A stretch of DNA of 64,000 nt from contig NC_080695.1 of NCBI RefSeq assembly GCF_030445035.2, positions 54,391,954 through 54,455,953 on the forward strand, given 5' to 3'. This DNA is from Dasypus novemcinctus (lineage: Eukaryota > Chordata > Mammalia > Cingulata > Dasypodidae). Below the pieces are notes generated by a model. It saw only the letters and a list, made by a program, of their open reading frames with translations, did no database searches and was not told where the DNA came from. Positions 36,005 to 49,044 of the stretch are shown here, one piece after another. Each line of letters begins with the position of its first letter. Within the stretch, counting starts at the first letter, position 1. Both the position numbers and the translations under genes were made by a program.

Positions 36005-36830
36005 TGTTTTTCTTTTTAATTTTTATTCTATTACCGTAGAGAGTCACTGAGTTTTGTTTAAAACAGAAAGGGGCTACCCTCTTAGTTTCCAAAAGAGTCT
36101 TGACTCCACCCATCTATTCATCCTGTAGATTAATTTGAGCACCTACTCTATTCTCAGTGGTGCTGAAGAGTACTTTGAGCCAGTCAAGTTCCAACCAGGA
36201 AAACAGGGCCTACTACAAATATTTTCAAACAGGGAGGATTTGATGGAAGCTGAGAATTGGAAGAGGAGCCAGTGAGGCAAATTAGGGATTTGCAGGAGCA
36301 GGAAGCCAAGTCCACCCCTACACTGAAGGGCAGGTCAGTCCTTTGGGAGCTGGAGCCACTGAGGAGAGGTGGCCCCTGCCAGAGTCTCCCAAGGCACTGA
36401 AGGGTTTCTCCCTTCTTCCCACTCTCCAATCGCTCATCAGGACCTCCCACTGGTAGGAATCCAGCTGACATAGAAGCCTGGGAAATGCAGTCTTCAGGGT
36501 TCAAACCCTCAGTCATACAAAGCAGAGCATGGCACAGGATTGACACTTACAAAGACAGATGAAATGAGCTCTCAAAGTACTCCCAACCTAGAGGAAGAAA
36601 TGAGGCATGTGTAATGAAGAATGAATGTAAAAGTGATTCCAAATGAAGATTTTACTTTAGCCAGCCCACCAAGAGGACAGCTCAGTCTGCTAAACCTTGG
36701 TTAACTGGGCATCAGAAGGGATTCCAGGCAAAGCCAGGGTTTTGCCAGCTATCTCCAGCCCAGCTCCTGTTCTTCCGTTCTTTGCTCCCACAACTTGACC
36801 TTCCTCTCTCTTCTCAGCTCCTGGCATCCT

Positions 36831-37253
36831 TTTTTTTTTTTAAATTTTTAAAAATTTCTCTCCCCTTCCCCTTCCCCCACCCCAGTTGTTTGTTCTCTGT
36901 GTCTATTTGCTGCGTCGTCTTCTTTGTCCGTTTCTGTCATTGTCAGCAGCACGGGAATCTGTGTTTCTTTTTTTTTTGTTGCATCATCTTGCTGCGTCAG
37001 TTCTCCGTGTGGGCGGCACCATTCCTGGGCAGGCTGCACTTTTTTTTCGCACTGGGTGGCTCTCCTTACGGGGTGCACTTCTTGCGCATGGGGCTCCCCT
37101 ATGTGGGGGACACCCCTGTATGGCGGGGCACTCCTTGAGCGCATCAGCACTGCGCATGGGCCAGCTCCACACGGTCAAGGAGGCCCGGGGTTTGAACTGT
37201 GGACATCTCATGTGGTAGACGGACGCCCTAACCACTGGGCCAAGTCCGCTTCC
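36831..37253 (-). mobile_element. DAS-type SINE, long form
   Basis: Full length. The TSD is CTCCTGGCATCCTT, at 36818-36831 and 37254-37267 (positions within a base or two because of the T-run). Confidence 0.95.
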
Positions 37254-38484
37254 CTCCTGGCATCCTTATACTAACATTGGCACATACTTCATTTTCTCTT
37301 TTAAGTCCCCACCCCCCTTCCATCTCTTATAAAGGTAGCTTCCCACCTGGCATATAATACTTTCCTGAAAATATGTAGAAAAGTTGAATTTGAACAATAT
37401 ATTCACCTGTTGTAAATGGGGTTCCATCCCCATAAAGCTAAACAGATTGGAAAATCCCTAACTTCATCTTGTCTTTGAGACACACTTCAATTCTATAATT
37501 CTGGCATTTTCTTCATGGTTTTAAATTTTGTTCTTTTCCTTCATAATTAAACATGCAATCAGCTTATGTCCATGGAGCATCTAACTAAGGTTTAAGACTC
37601 TCAGACATTCAGTTTGCTTTCATAATTTCCTTCTTCATTTCGATGGACAGTTGAGTTAAGTTTATTTGATCTCTGCTTCTAATTACTTGCAGCAGCCCCT
37701 CGGGCATCTCCATTTTCCAGTGATTTTGATCAAATATGGGAGAATGTGATTAAACATTCAAATAGTTGCCCAAGCAGGTGTTGTGGAACAAAGAAGGGGA
37801 AAGTTCTAAAATGACTGGGCGGCCATTCAAAATGCACATTCCGCAGTTGATGTTGGAGAGCCCGAATTGTGTAGGAGAGGGGCATTTGGGGATGACAGTG
37901 TTTACCCAGTTAGGTAGGACCAAGTTCAAAGACCCCATGGACTGAAGAATGTCTTGTCCCCCAGGAGTCTTACCACTCTCATTTTAGACAGAACACACAC
38001 TCCTGGAGGGCCAAAACGCAACAGAGCCTGGTAAGTGTGAGGGAGGCAATGTCATACAGAAATGAAATACTGCCCATCCTTGTGATCCTTACAGCCCATT
38101 TGGGGGACAAGACCTTGGGAAATGGAGAACTCAACCTACCAGCCAACTTCTGGGGTACAGGCATTCAAGGATTTGATATTCAAGGAAGACTTCCTGGAAG
38201 AACTGGTCCTGGTTCAAGATCTTGAAGGCCTGGGAATCTTCAGGGAATGGGGGCAGCAGATATTTCAAATTAAGAAATTCATGGGAGATGAGTATAAATG
38301 ATTAAGAGCAGTAAAGTCAGGCAGTCCTAAATTCTAATTCTAGCTCCATCACCTCCTACCTGCACAACCTTAGCCAAGTCAACAGAGTCATATTTTGAAA
38401 TAAGTTATTGGTTCAGTGTTGGGTCTGGGGTTAATTTTTATTTTTTTATAATGACTTGTTCAGTACATTCAAATTTACCCTTTA

Positions 38485-38580
38485 TGGGGAGCGGGTGTAG
38501 TTCACTGGTTGAGCATCTGCTCCCATGTACAAGGTCCTGGGTTCAATCCCTGGTGCTTCCTATAAAAAAACAAAAACACG
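38485..38580 (+). mobile_element. Short tRNA-head SINE monomer
   Basis: GGGGAGCGGGTGTAGTTCAC ... GGGTTCAATCCCTGG with an A-rich tail. The TSD is TTTACCCTTTA at 38474-38484 and 38581-38591. Confidence 0.9.
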
Positions 38581-39684
38581 TTTACCCTTTAGTGGAATGT
38601 GGAACCAATAATGGGTCTCTCTTTTCTAGTGTGGAGGTTCTGTGAATTACTTGAGTGAAGTGTGCCCATTCATTTGTCCATTTACACTTACATCCCTTGC
38701 CTGCCCTTCCAACCTCTGCAAATGACATTTTCCAGAGTCACTGATATCACCACACGGGATGAGCAGTTAGCTTGGCCTTCCTTCATGGTCTCCAAATGTA
38801 GCAGCTCCAAGTTTCAGGTCCACATATGGCTACAATCCAAGGAGGGAAGATAGTAATGGAAACTGGAGCCTTCTCTGTACATCTCCTTCCTTTATCAGCA
38901 AGAAAAATCTTTCTCAGCAGTCTCTCCCTACAAACTTTCCCTTATATCTAATTGACCAGTCTGGGTCATATGGCCAGTGTTTGCTGCAAAGGAGTCTGGG
39001 AAAGTGGCAGTCTGACTTTGCTAGGTTCCATTGTAGGCAATAAACAGAGGGATTGGGAATGACCATTAGGTAGACAACCAGCAGTGTCGGCCCTGTGCCC
39101 GTTTGGTGTGGGGATGAAATGAGTTCATACATGCAAAACACTCAACATAGCACCTAGCATAAAACCAGTGCACAAGAAACATTTTAATGGTATAAAGCAA
39201 ATCTCTTATGTGTCTATGTGTCATAGACAGGTGATGAAGCCATGGCCACCAGGCTCCCTTGTCAGCTCCACCCAAGATTCCATTTTGATGTAACTGGCCC
39301 TCACGTAGACCCTATGGGACAGCTATTGCCATGCACCCAGAACACAGAAAGGAAGCAGACACCAAGATGCCATGTTTTGAAAGTGATAAATGTTGTGGAA
39401 GAGGATATGATGAGAACATACAGTATGGAGGTTTCAGGAAAGGCTTCTGTATTGGTTTGGGTTCTCCAAAAACAGACACAAAGACAGTTAAACTTGAAAG
39501 AGATTTTTGAGGGACAGTGAAGGACAAAGTGGCAGAAGCAGGCAGGGAAAGCCTGCAGACCATGATGTATTTGAGACCTGTGAAAGGGGAGGGCAAAGAA
39601 GGATCAGGTAGAAAAAACCTCAGATCACAGCACAGTTCTGGGAATGTCCTGGCCCGGCTAACATCCACGGCTAATCCTCAAGCA

Positions 39685-40025
39685 AAGGATGCTGTATTCG
39701 TCAGGATTTTTCAGAGAAACCATGAGGATTGGCATATCCATAGGGCAGGCTGCAAGCTGGAAACTGAAGAAGGTGAAGTTGGATTCCGCAGAAGCTGTCT
39801 GGCTGAACTAGAGGCAGAAATTCTTCTTTCTGTCTTCTGAAATCCTCCAACTGATTGGATGAGAAGACTCCCCCACATTGCTGATATAATCAGTTGTGGA
39901 TGCAGTCAATGACAATGGATGCAAATCCATCAACAAAATACTCTCACAGTAATAATCAGGCCAGTATTTGCTTGACCAAACAACTGGCCACCATAACCTA
40001 GCCAAGTTGACACATGAACTTCACC
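39685..40025. repeat. Old interspersed repeat
   Basis: TTCGTCAGGATTTTTCAGAG, AACTGATTGGATGAGAAGAC and CCTAGCCAAGTTGACACATG follow a common old mammalian repeat that I cannot name with certainty. A second, partial copy seems to start at 39450 (TATTGGTTTGGGTTCTCC). Confidence 0.5.
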
Positions 40026-40319
40026 ATCAATAATGCCTATTACAGGAATCCCACACTGGGTAAGAATGGGCCAGCCCTGGTACCCCTGACTTTCTCAGTC
40101 ATTGAGTGGGAACAGCCTGGAGAAAGCACGCTCTCACATGAAGGCAGTGATGGAGCCAACGGGGCAGAAACATGTCTTTCAGCACAAACAGGGTGATGGT
40201 ACCAAAGAGTTGCGAGCTGAGACTGTCGGTTAGCTATGCTCCCAGCAGCTTGAAGGAGATCTGAGCAGTGCACTTTCCCCTAAGTAAAAAGACATTTCAA
40301 CTAGTATCTAATGGGTAAA

Positions 40320-40770
40320 TAAGAGGAAGCTAGAGTGTGGTTGGCTGAATTATGTGCCCTAGAAAATTATGTTCTGCATCTTATCCATTTCTGTGGGTAT
40401 AAACTCATTGCAAATTTATTCTGAAGAAGGTAGTTTTAGTTAAGAAGTGGCTGAAGCAGCATGGGTCTTAATCCTATTACTGGAGGCCTCATAGGGAAGG
40501 CCACAGGGGAAAAGCCACCAGGAAGGAGTAGAAGAGAGAAGCCAATGGAACTCAGAAGAGAAAGGAGAAGACGCCACCATGTGCATTCCCAGATGATGGA
40601 AAAGCCATGGATCCATGGATCGCTGGCAACCAGCCCCAGAACAACACAGTCTTCAGGGGAAAAGCATAGCCTTGCTGAAACCTAATTTGGTATTTTTAGC
40701 CACAAAACCATGATCCAATCAATTTCTGTTGTTTTAAGCCAACCCATTGGATGGTATTTGTTTTAGCAGG
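40320..40770 (+). mobile_element. MaLR-like LTR fragment
   Basis: GGTTGGCTGAATTATGTGCC at the left, and TTGTTTTAAGCCAACCCATT and TGGTATTTGTTTTAGCAG at the right, resemble a MaLR-type LTR. There is no coding content. Confidence 0.5.
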
Positions 40771-41324
40771 TGGGAAACTAAGGCACTGAAGAAGAGCATC
40801 CCAGGTAGAAGGAACAGCATGAGTAAAGGCCCCGAGGTGGGAGAGATCATGACACACTCAAGGAAGTTAAAGACTAGAGTGGTTGGGATACACATGGGGC
40901 ATGGGTGGCTGGAACAGTGGTGGGGGGATAAGGCTGCAGAGGGTGGTTTGGGCCAGATCTTATATCTGGCAATAACACAGCAAACTCCACCTGGGGATCT
41001 TGTCCCCAAATGTTCCCTGGGCAAGCTGTGTACTGAGTCTCTCTTTTGCACGTACACTTCTAGCTCTGCTTCAGAGCACTGCTCTTCTGCCACTTACTGG
41101 CTGGTGGGTGACTTTGGGCAATTTTTTTTCACCTCTCTGACTATCGGTCCTTTCATTTGTAGAATGGGAATGATAGTAGTGTCTTTTGAAAATTAAATGA
41201 GTGAATGTATGCAAGGGGCTCAGCATGGCTTGTGGCACACTGTAAGAGCTCATTGAGGATGGTAGAAGTTAGTGTTCTAGTAGAAGAAGTAACAGTTATG
41301 GCCAGACTCAGTGTAGATATTTTT

Positions 41325-41638
41325 TTAAATTAGTAAAATTCACCTGGCAAGAACCCAAATGGAAAGTGTAATGAAAAATCCCAAATATTCCATTCGTAAC
41401 AGCAACTTCAAACATTGGATTATGAATACATTAATGAGAGTTCAGGAAACTCTGATTAGGTAAAAATAATAGCAAGCAATACAGTAAAATGGCTTGGTTT
41501 TCTTTTCTTCCCAGGAATCACCACGTGCCAGGTACTGTGCTAAGGTCCTCTGCATGCTTTAACTCACTCAACCCTCACTATAAGTCTCTGAGGGAGATAT
41601 TAGTTCCATTGTAAAACTGAGCCTCATAGAGGTTAAAT
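41325..41638 (+). repeat. Inverted duplication B, left arm
   Basis: About 314 bp match the reverse complement of 42249-42576 at roughly 90%, with one gap of about 13 bases. The arm contains an MIR-like segment (about 41510-41638, reverse orientation), but the match runs more than 180 bp past it. Two independent MIR insertions therefore cannot explain the match. Confidence 0.9.
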
Positions 41639-41979
41639 AAATTATCCAGGTTGCAGAGCTCTGAAGTGCATGGAGCTGGGATCTCAAGCTCTAGTCTCTC
41701 GGTAATAACATTCTATTCCCATTACACCCATAATTGCCAATGCTTTGGAGGAGACTTTCGTAAAGCTTGAATAAATGGAGAAATGGATCTTTGTCCTGGG
41801 CATCACAAAGGTGTAGTTCTTCCCACGGTTAATTTGCATATTTATTGCAGCACCAATCAAATTCCCAACAGGACTTTTCTTGCCATTGGACAAAGTAATT
41901 CCACATCAGGAAAGAAAAAAGAACTATTTGGACAAAAGAAAAGTGATGGGGGATGTCCCCCATCTGCCAGTAAAGTGTA

Positions 41980-42235
41980 GGACTTGGGGTCTTGGTTACT
42001 GAAGTCAGAAACACCTGGGTTCAAACCCCAGCCCTAATGTTTTATGAGCTGTGTGACTTTGAGTAGACTAATCTGAGTCTGTGTTTTCTCATTTGTAAAA
42101 TGGGGTTGATTATGATTGCTGCTTTGCAGGATGGTGAGGATAAAGTGATATGACACTTAGTAAACTGTCACTAAATTGCAGCTAGTAAGAGTGGTATTAA
42201 TAGCTGTGGTATGAGATTAAAAGTAAGGACTTCTG
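41980..42235 (+). mobile_element. MIR SINE
   Basis: ACACCTGGGTTCAAACCCCA, GAGCTGTGTGACTTTGAGTA and CTCATTTGTAAAATGGGG fit the forward MIR core. It forms part of the spacer of inverted duplication B. Confidence 0.8.
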
Positions 42236-42248
42236 CACAATGTTATAC

Positions 42249-42576
42249 ATTTAACCTCTATGAGCCTCAGTTTTACAATGGAGCTAATATCTCCCTCGGA
42301 AACTTATACTGAGGGTTGAGTGAGTTAAAGCATGCAAAGAACTTTAGCACAGTACCTGGCACATGGTGATCCCTGGGAAGAAAAGAAAACCAAGCCACTT
42401 TACTGTATTGCTTGTTATATTTTTACCTAATCAGGTCATGTAATACAAGTTTCCTAAACTCTCATTAAATGTATTCATAATCCAATATTTGAGGTTGCTG
42501 TTATGAATGGAATATTTGGGATTTTTCATTACACTTTCCATTTGGGTTCTTGCCAGGTGAATTCTACTGATTTAAA
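42249..42576 (-). repeat. Inverted duplication B, right arm
   Basis: This is the partner of 41325-41638, separated by a 610-bp spacer. It ends about 96 bp before the CLEC19A exon that has two stops. The divergence is higher than for pair A, suggesting an older event. Confidence 0.9.
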
Positions 42577-42672
42577 CAATCAAATGTTATTCCTGACCTA
42601 GGACTGGCTCAAATACCTGATCTTTCTCTCATTGGCTTGTTTCCTTGCCTTTCTCTGGGTGGATCCCACCAG

Positions 42673-42939
<267 letters not shown>

Positions 42940-43363
42940 TGATTCAGATGAAAAGACATTAGCGGTAGAGACATGAAAAAAATTGCACAGAAAGTAGGCA
43001 AAGAGTGGTGCTTCTATGTCAGCTTCCTCATGCACTAAAGTGCAAGCACCCACAAGGCTCAGAGAGGTTGAGAAACCTGTTCAAGTTCACTAAGCAAGCA
43101 AGTAGTGGAGCTGGCTCTCAAACCTAGTTATACAGAACTCCAGCAGAGCCTTGCTATCCTGGAAGCCAACCTGGAGCTTATGATCCAGAGCTGAGCCAAG
43201 CCTCTGAGTGAAATTTGTCCTGCCCATCCATGATGGCAGGGCAAGGCTGGCCTTACAAGACAGAAAGGCTGGACAGCAACCTCAGCAAGCATAAGCAAGG
43301 AAGGACTGCCAGGGTAGTCATGGGACCTGATGGAGAAGTCTTTTACCCCCAGTGGGTTAGTGA

Positions 43364-43504
<141 letters not shown>

Positions 43505-43600
43505 TCCAGTCTTCCTGGAGTGAGCCCCAATGCCAGCATCACCTTGTAGCTGTACCTAGGGTAGAGTTGATATTCAATAAATGTTAACAGCACAGATAAG
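43505..43600 (+). other. CLEC19A: CLEC19A 3' UTR with AATAAA
   Basis: This is a short UTR with AATAAA at 43576-43581, about 70 bases after the stop codon, in the context TTCAATAAATG. The cleavage site is inferred to lie near 43600. Confidence 0.6.
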
Positions 43601-43649
43601 GTAAATCTCCCAGACAAAGATTTTAAACAAGCAAATTTTAAAGATCCAG

Positions 43650-43880
43650 GACAGTCACTTGGTCACAAATGACAGGCAATTCAACTCAAACTGGCTTAAT
43701 AAATGCAAAAGAAGAGATGGGTTTATTGGTTCAAGTAATGGAAATCCAGGGGTTGCTCTGGATTCAGAATTGAATCTCATTGGACTGGCTCAGGTCACAT
43801 GTTTGATCCTGAAGCAATCACTTTGGCATATGCTTGTTGGAGGGCCCTGCACATCCCAGGGCCCAATGGGATGAGAGTCA
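43650..43880 (+). repeat. Old interspersed repeat family R3, copy 1
   Basis: AATTCAACTCAAACTGGCTT, ATGGGTTTATTGGTTCAAGT and CTGGCTCAGGTCACATG are related to 54320-54720. The name is not known to me. Confidence 0.5.
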
Positions 43881-44006
43881 AAATCATCTGAGCAATGCGG
43901 CCAAAGAAAGAATGGTTTTTCCAAATACCATGACTGTACGCTCTGGATGAATTGTATGCTTTATTAATAGGTATCAATAAAATTAATTTGTTTAAATAAA
44001 CTAATA

Positions 44007-44396
44007 GGAAAACGGACTTGGCCCAGTGGTTGGGGCGTCCATCTACCACAAAGGAGGTCCGCGGTTCAAACCCCGGGCCTCCTTGACCGGTGTGGAGCTG
44101 GCCCATGCGCGGTGCTGATGCGCCGCGCGGGGAGTGCCGTGCCACGCAGGGGTGTCCCCCGCGTAGGGGAGCCCCACGTGCAGGGAGTGCTCCCGTAAGG
44201 AGAGCCGCCCCATGCGGAAGAGAGTGCAGCCTGCCCAGGAATGGCACCGCCCACACTTCCCGTGCTGCTGACAACAACAGAAGCGGACAAAGAAACAAGA
44301 CACAAGACGCAGCAAATAGACACAGAGAACAGACAACGGGGGTGGGGTGGGGGGGTGGAGAAATAAATAAATAAATCTTTAAAAAAATAAAAATAA
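44007..44396 (+). mobile_element. DAS-type SINE, short form
   Basis: The full head is GGAAAACGGACTTGGCCCAG. The TSD is AAATAAACTAATA at 43994-44006 and 44397-44409. Confidence 0.95.
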
Positions 44397-44896
44397 AAAT
44401 AAACTAATAACTACAAGCAAAAATAATTCATTCAAAATGTTCTTTCTTCATCTGTGCTAGCTTCATGCATTTGTTTGCAAACAAGACTTTCAAGAAATTA
44501 CTTCTAATTGTTTTATTCCATTGGCATGTCTTGCTTTAAGAAAAGCTTATTTTATATGAGATGTTATGTTCCAAAATACGTAAGTTAAAATGTGGGGGGA
44601 AAAAAATCCCTTAACTCTCATTTTAAAGGACAGTTTGATCTTAAAAAGACTCAACATAGAATTCCTTTAAATAATAAAGTCTGCCTGGCACACTTGAGGC
44701 AATTATTCAATTCAATGGGCACAATTTCCAGACCACAGTAAAGCATGGACGCCTGCAATGCATTGGCTGGCAGCAAAGTCTGGGCTTCTAATATTACTCA
44801 ATCTGAATGTATAGCTTTTAATCTTCCAAACTTGTAATGAATTTGTGGGATTACTGTCTTTGTTATATCCTAAGCACTTAATAAAAGAGGAGTCTG

Positions 44897-45264
44897 GGAA
44901 ACGGACTTTGGCCCAGTGGTTAGGGCATCCTTCTACCACATGGGAGGTCCGCGGTTCAAACCCCGGGCCTCCTTGACCCATGTGGAGCTGGCCCATGCGC
45001 AGTGCTGATGTGCGCAAGGAGTGCCCTGCCACACAGGGGTGTCCCCCGCGAAGGGGAGCCCCAGGCGCAAGGAGTGCACCCATAAGGAGAGCCGCCCAGC
45101 GCGAAAGAAAGTGCAGCCTGCCCAGGAATGGCACCGCCCACACTTCCCATGCCGCTGACGACAACAGAAGCGGACAAAGAAACAAGACGCAGCAAAAAGA
45201 CACAGAAAACAGACAACCGGGGGAGGGGAATTAAATAAATAAAAATAAATCTTTAAAAAAAAAA
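44897..45264 (+). mobile_element. DAS-type SINE, short form
   Basis: The full head is GGAAACGGACTTTGGCCCAG, with the same TTTGG variant as the copy at 16070. The TSD is AAAAGAGGAGTCTG at 44883-44896 and 45265-45278. Confidence 0.95.
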
Positions 45265-45283
45265 AAAAGAGGAGTCTGTCTCT

Positions 45284-45328
45284 AGGAAGGAAGGAAGGGA
45301 GGGAGGGAGGAAGAAAGGAAGGAAGGAG
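45284..45328. repeat. (GGAA/GGGA)n purine microsatellite
   Basis: This is a purine-only run directly after the SINE's second target-site copy. Confidence 0.92.
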
Positions 45329-46439
45329 ATGCCAGGTAGTAAATATATATACGTATTTATTAATAGAAAGAGCATTGGACAGGGGGGCAGGTGTCCTGGA
45401 TTCTCTTTTTGATCCTCTGAGTTTTGTTTCTGTTTTGGCGTAGATTGGGAGATGGGGAAAATATTAAAATCTGGCCCCTGGGGCACCAGTGAGAAGGCAG
45501 AGGGAGAAGGATACATACCGGGAAAAAAATAGTCAGTGGACATTTGCCAAATTATCCTGCATTTCAGATTTTTCAAGAAGATCCTTCTAAAAAGGAAGTT
45601 AAAAATGGGAATTTGCTGTTACTTTAGAATTGGTCCTGGAGCCCACAATTGAAATCAACAGCCACTAATTACCCCTTATTCTAAAGAGAGCAATGAACAA
45701 ATGGTTGCCTTCCCCCAGAGCTTACATAAGGGTCTGCAGAACTGACCTTACCACAGGCACTGCCCTCACTCCACTGCCCACTGCATATAGAGACATGGGT
45801 AGGGGGAGCCAAAGACTTTGACCTTGTGGGGAGCATGGCATTCACAGCAAAGGGGGTTTTCACCTTCTCTTCGCATGGGTGGGGAAAGGGAATGTCTCCT
45901 TCCCACCTCCATAGTCAAGTAAGCAGAGCTCCAAGGAATTGCTTTTATAGATTGGGGGGCCTTTCAGGAAAGAGAGACTCTCTCACTCCCAGCAGGATGC
46001 TGGCTGTGCTGTAAAAAACTGCCGTTCCCCTCTGGTCCTCTGGTCTCCACTGGAGAGAAAGTGGGTCAGGGACTTCTTGAGTATGTTTTATGTGTGCCCT
46101 GGGGAGGTTGAGAGCGTCCACGTATGCACAGATTCTGATACCTACTGAGATCCCAAGGTAGGAAGCCCAAAGCAGAGAGGAGAAACAGGACAGTGATGAG
46201 TGGACCTGGGAAGAAAAGTATGTGAGCGTGGGTGTGGGATAGTTCAGAGAAGGACTGTAGTGGTTCTCCTGACTCCATGTGCAGAAGCTGCAGTAGCTAG
46301 AGTTCCTCAGTTACCCCATCTGTAAGATGAGAGCAGTAATAGTACATACTTCAGAGTGTAAGAATGCAATGAGCTAATATATGCAGTGATTTTGAATAGT
46401 GCCTGCACATAGTGCTGTGTAAGTTAAGGACCATTATAA

Positions 46440-46905
46440 TTGTATTGATTGGCTATTGCCTCAAAATTGCTGTGTAACAAGTCACTCCAAAACTCAGGGG
46501 CTTAAAGCAACCATCTTTCATTGTAGCTCTTGTACCTGTGGGTCAGCTGAGGTTTGGCTGACCTAGGCTGGGCTCAGCCTGGCATCTCTCCTTCTCACTG
46601 CAGATCTCTAGGGCAGCTAGGGTGGCTCTGCTTCATTTTCCTTGGGTGAGTGGGCTATCTGGAGCTTGTCCTTCCCAGAACAGAGGTTCAGGAGGGCAAG
46701 CAGAAACATGAAAGTGCTCCTAAAGCTTTGGCTCAGAATGGGCACATGGTCAGGCCTGCCCATGTGCCTCTGGTCAAAACTAGTCACATGGCCAGGCTCA
46801 AGGTCAAGGTCAGATGAACACTGCCCTCCTTGAGGCCATGATGAGAATTTAGCTGCAGGGAGGGGTAAAGAAGTGAGGCCAGTCATTCAACGTAGCACAA
46901 TTAGT
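46440..46905. repeat. Old interspersed repeat family R2, copy 2
   Basis: TGCTGTGTAACAAGTCACTC, GGTCAGCTGAGGTTTGGCTG and CACATGGCCAGGCTCAAGG. It is related to 15170-15715. Confidence 0.5.
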
Positions 46906-47600
46906 ATCAGAGAAAAAAGCAGGACCATAAGGCTGCCCGGATGACCATTGTGCCAAATGAGATCAAGTCCAGATTGGGGTTGAGGGCACAAACCACTAGA
47001 AGAACCAAAGGGCAACCCCACTGCCTTCCTGCAAAGGGGGCTTCAGTGATGTAGCAAGTCTGGATGAAACTGAACCCTGCCCAAGAAAAGCACATGCACC
47101 TTCTACCAGGAAACTAACCCACTGTCAGAGGTCACCAGCAGTAAATGGATTCAGATGAAGCTGGAGGGAGATGAGGAATTTCCATACCACCAACAGGAGA
47201 TGAATTCTGTAAGAAGACATCTCCCTTCTCTATTCCCCTTCTCAACTTCCAACTAGGGGAGCTAGGCCTTGAAAGGGGAATGGGGGAATGCCATAGAACC
47301 AAATTCTACCTGCTCTATTCAATGGGGTTGGAGAGGAGAAGGGGAGAAAAAGAAAGCCATGCCCCATCTACCCCAAGTCCCTTGAGTCACAAGCCTGGCA
47401 AGGATGAAGAGAGCAGAGAAGATAAAATATAGAAATCGCCATGAGATTGGACTTTTAGACAGGTCTGCCCGTTGAATAACAGAGCATCACCAGAAGGCTC
47501 TGGGATTGTCTCAGGGTGTCATGACAGGAAAAGATGGGTTTGACACAGTTGAAGCCAATGCCTTTTGGAGGAAGTCCAAGTTTATATCTTACTGGGTTTA

Positions 47601-47970
47601 TTTATTTATTTATTTATTTATTTTAAAGATTTATTTATTTATTTAATTCCCCCCCCCTCCCGCGGTTGTCTGTTCTCTGTGCCTATTTGCTGTGTCTTGT
47701 TTCTTTGTCCGCTTCTGTTGTCGTCAGCGGCACGGGAAGTGTGGGCGGCGCCTGCCTCTTTCGCGCTGGGCGGCTCTCCTTACGGGGCGCACTCCTTGCG
47801 CCTGGGGTTCCCCCTACGCGGGGGACACCCCTGTGTGGCACAGCACTCCTTGCGCGCATCAGCACTGCGCATGGCCAGCTCCACACGGGTCAAGGAGGCC
47901 CAGGGTTTGAACCGCGGACCTCCCATGTGGTAGACGGACGCCCTAACCACTGGGCCAAAGTCCGTTTCCC
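47601..47970 (-). mobile_element. DAS-type SINE, short form
   Basis: Full length, with a small deletion in the body (the usual CATTCCTGGGCAGGCTG segment is missing near 47752). The TSD is TCTTACTGGGTTTA at 47587-47600 and 47971-47984. Confidence 0.95.
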
Positions 47971-48067
47971 TCTTACTGGGTTTAAACTGCTCAACACTGA
48001 ATGCTTGGGGAGGTCATGAATGATTTCCTTGCAGAGAGGGTGTGAGGTTTAATTTTTAAAATGCATC

Positions 48068-48261
48068 TGCTGGGAGTAGATATAGCTCAAGTGGTTGAGT
48101 GCCTGCTTCCTATTATGAGGTCCCCAGGTTCAATCCCGGTACCTCCTAAAAACAAACAAACAACAAACACTTTTCATTGAGATTGGTTGTAGCTCAGTGG
48201 TTCAGCACCTGCTTCCTATGTACAAGATCGTCGGTTCAATCCCGGGTACCTCCTAAAAAAC
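48068..48261 (+). mobile_element. Dimeric tRNA-head SINE
   Basis: Two monomers (GGGAGTAGATATAGCTCAAG and GATTGGTTGTAGCTCAGTGG) are joined by an AAACAAACAAACAACAAACA linker. One TSD, AAAATGCATC, at 48058-48067 and 48262-48271, flanks the pair. Confidence 0.9.
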
Positions 48262-48279
48262 AAAATGCATCCACTGTAG

Positions 48280-48490
48280 GGTCAGAAAGTTTGAACTCTC
48301 TTCTAAGCCCTACCACTTGCTAATTATGTGGCCTTGGGCAAGCCACTTCACCTCTGAGAACTTTGCTTTCCTCATCTATAAAAATGAGAGCAAACTACCA
48401 CATTGTAAAGATTAAATGAGACGCTGAATGGAAAGGCCCTGACACGTAGTGGGAGCTCAATAGTGGGAGCTGTTACTATTACTAGTAGGA
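48280..48490 (+). mobile_element. MIR SINE
   Basis: GCTAATTATGTGGCCTTGGG, CAAGCCACTTCACCTCTGAG and TTGTAAAGATTAAATGAGAC fit the forward MIR core. A second forward MIR follows at 48860-49030. Confidence 0.8.
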
Positions 48491-49044
48491 GAGAGAATCG
48501 TATTCCGGCCTGGGTTATCTTGTCAAGAAGAGTAGGTTGCACTTAGCAAAAATAAGAATATCCAGAGAAACAATTTCAGAGTTTGGCAAGATTTTTCTGT
48601 TAAGGCCAGGTATTTGAATTTCAAGCAATTGTCGTGTGTTACAAGGTATCGTTCTTCTTTTGATTTATTTTTCATCCATTTAAAAAGTATAAAATTTATT
48701 CTTACTGCTCAGGCTGTACGAAAACAGATGGTGATCTGGATTTGGTTCACAGGCCCTCCTCTGTCCTGTATGGTTTATATTGGGAGAAGTGGGAAAGGAG
48801 ACCACGGGAGTCTGGGATTACATGGGATTAGCTCTCAGGGTCCCTGGGATTAGCCTTCCAGGCCTGGTTCTGCTCCTAACTTTCCATGGGAATTTACATA
48901 CCTCTAAACCGCTCTGAGTCTCAGTTTATTCATCTGACAAATGTGGATAGTAAAACATGCTGCCCTGTCTCTCAGGACTGTGGTAAGGATCAGATGAAAT
49001 CATAGAGGTAATGTTGTATCCTGCAGGTGCAATGAAAAAAGAAT

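Noticed and set aside
41510-42360. Possibility that inverted duplication B is just two MIR elements in opposite orientation.
   Set aside because: The match continues about 190 bp outside the MIR-like part at about 90% identity, far above what two independent MIR copies would show.
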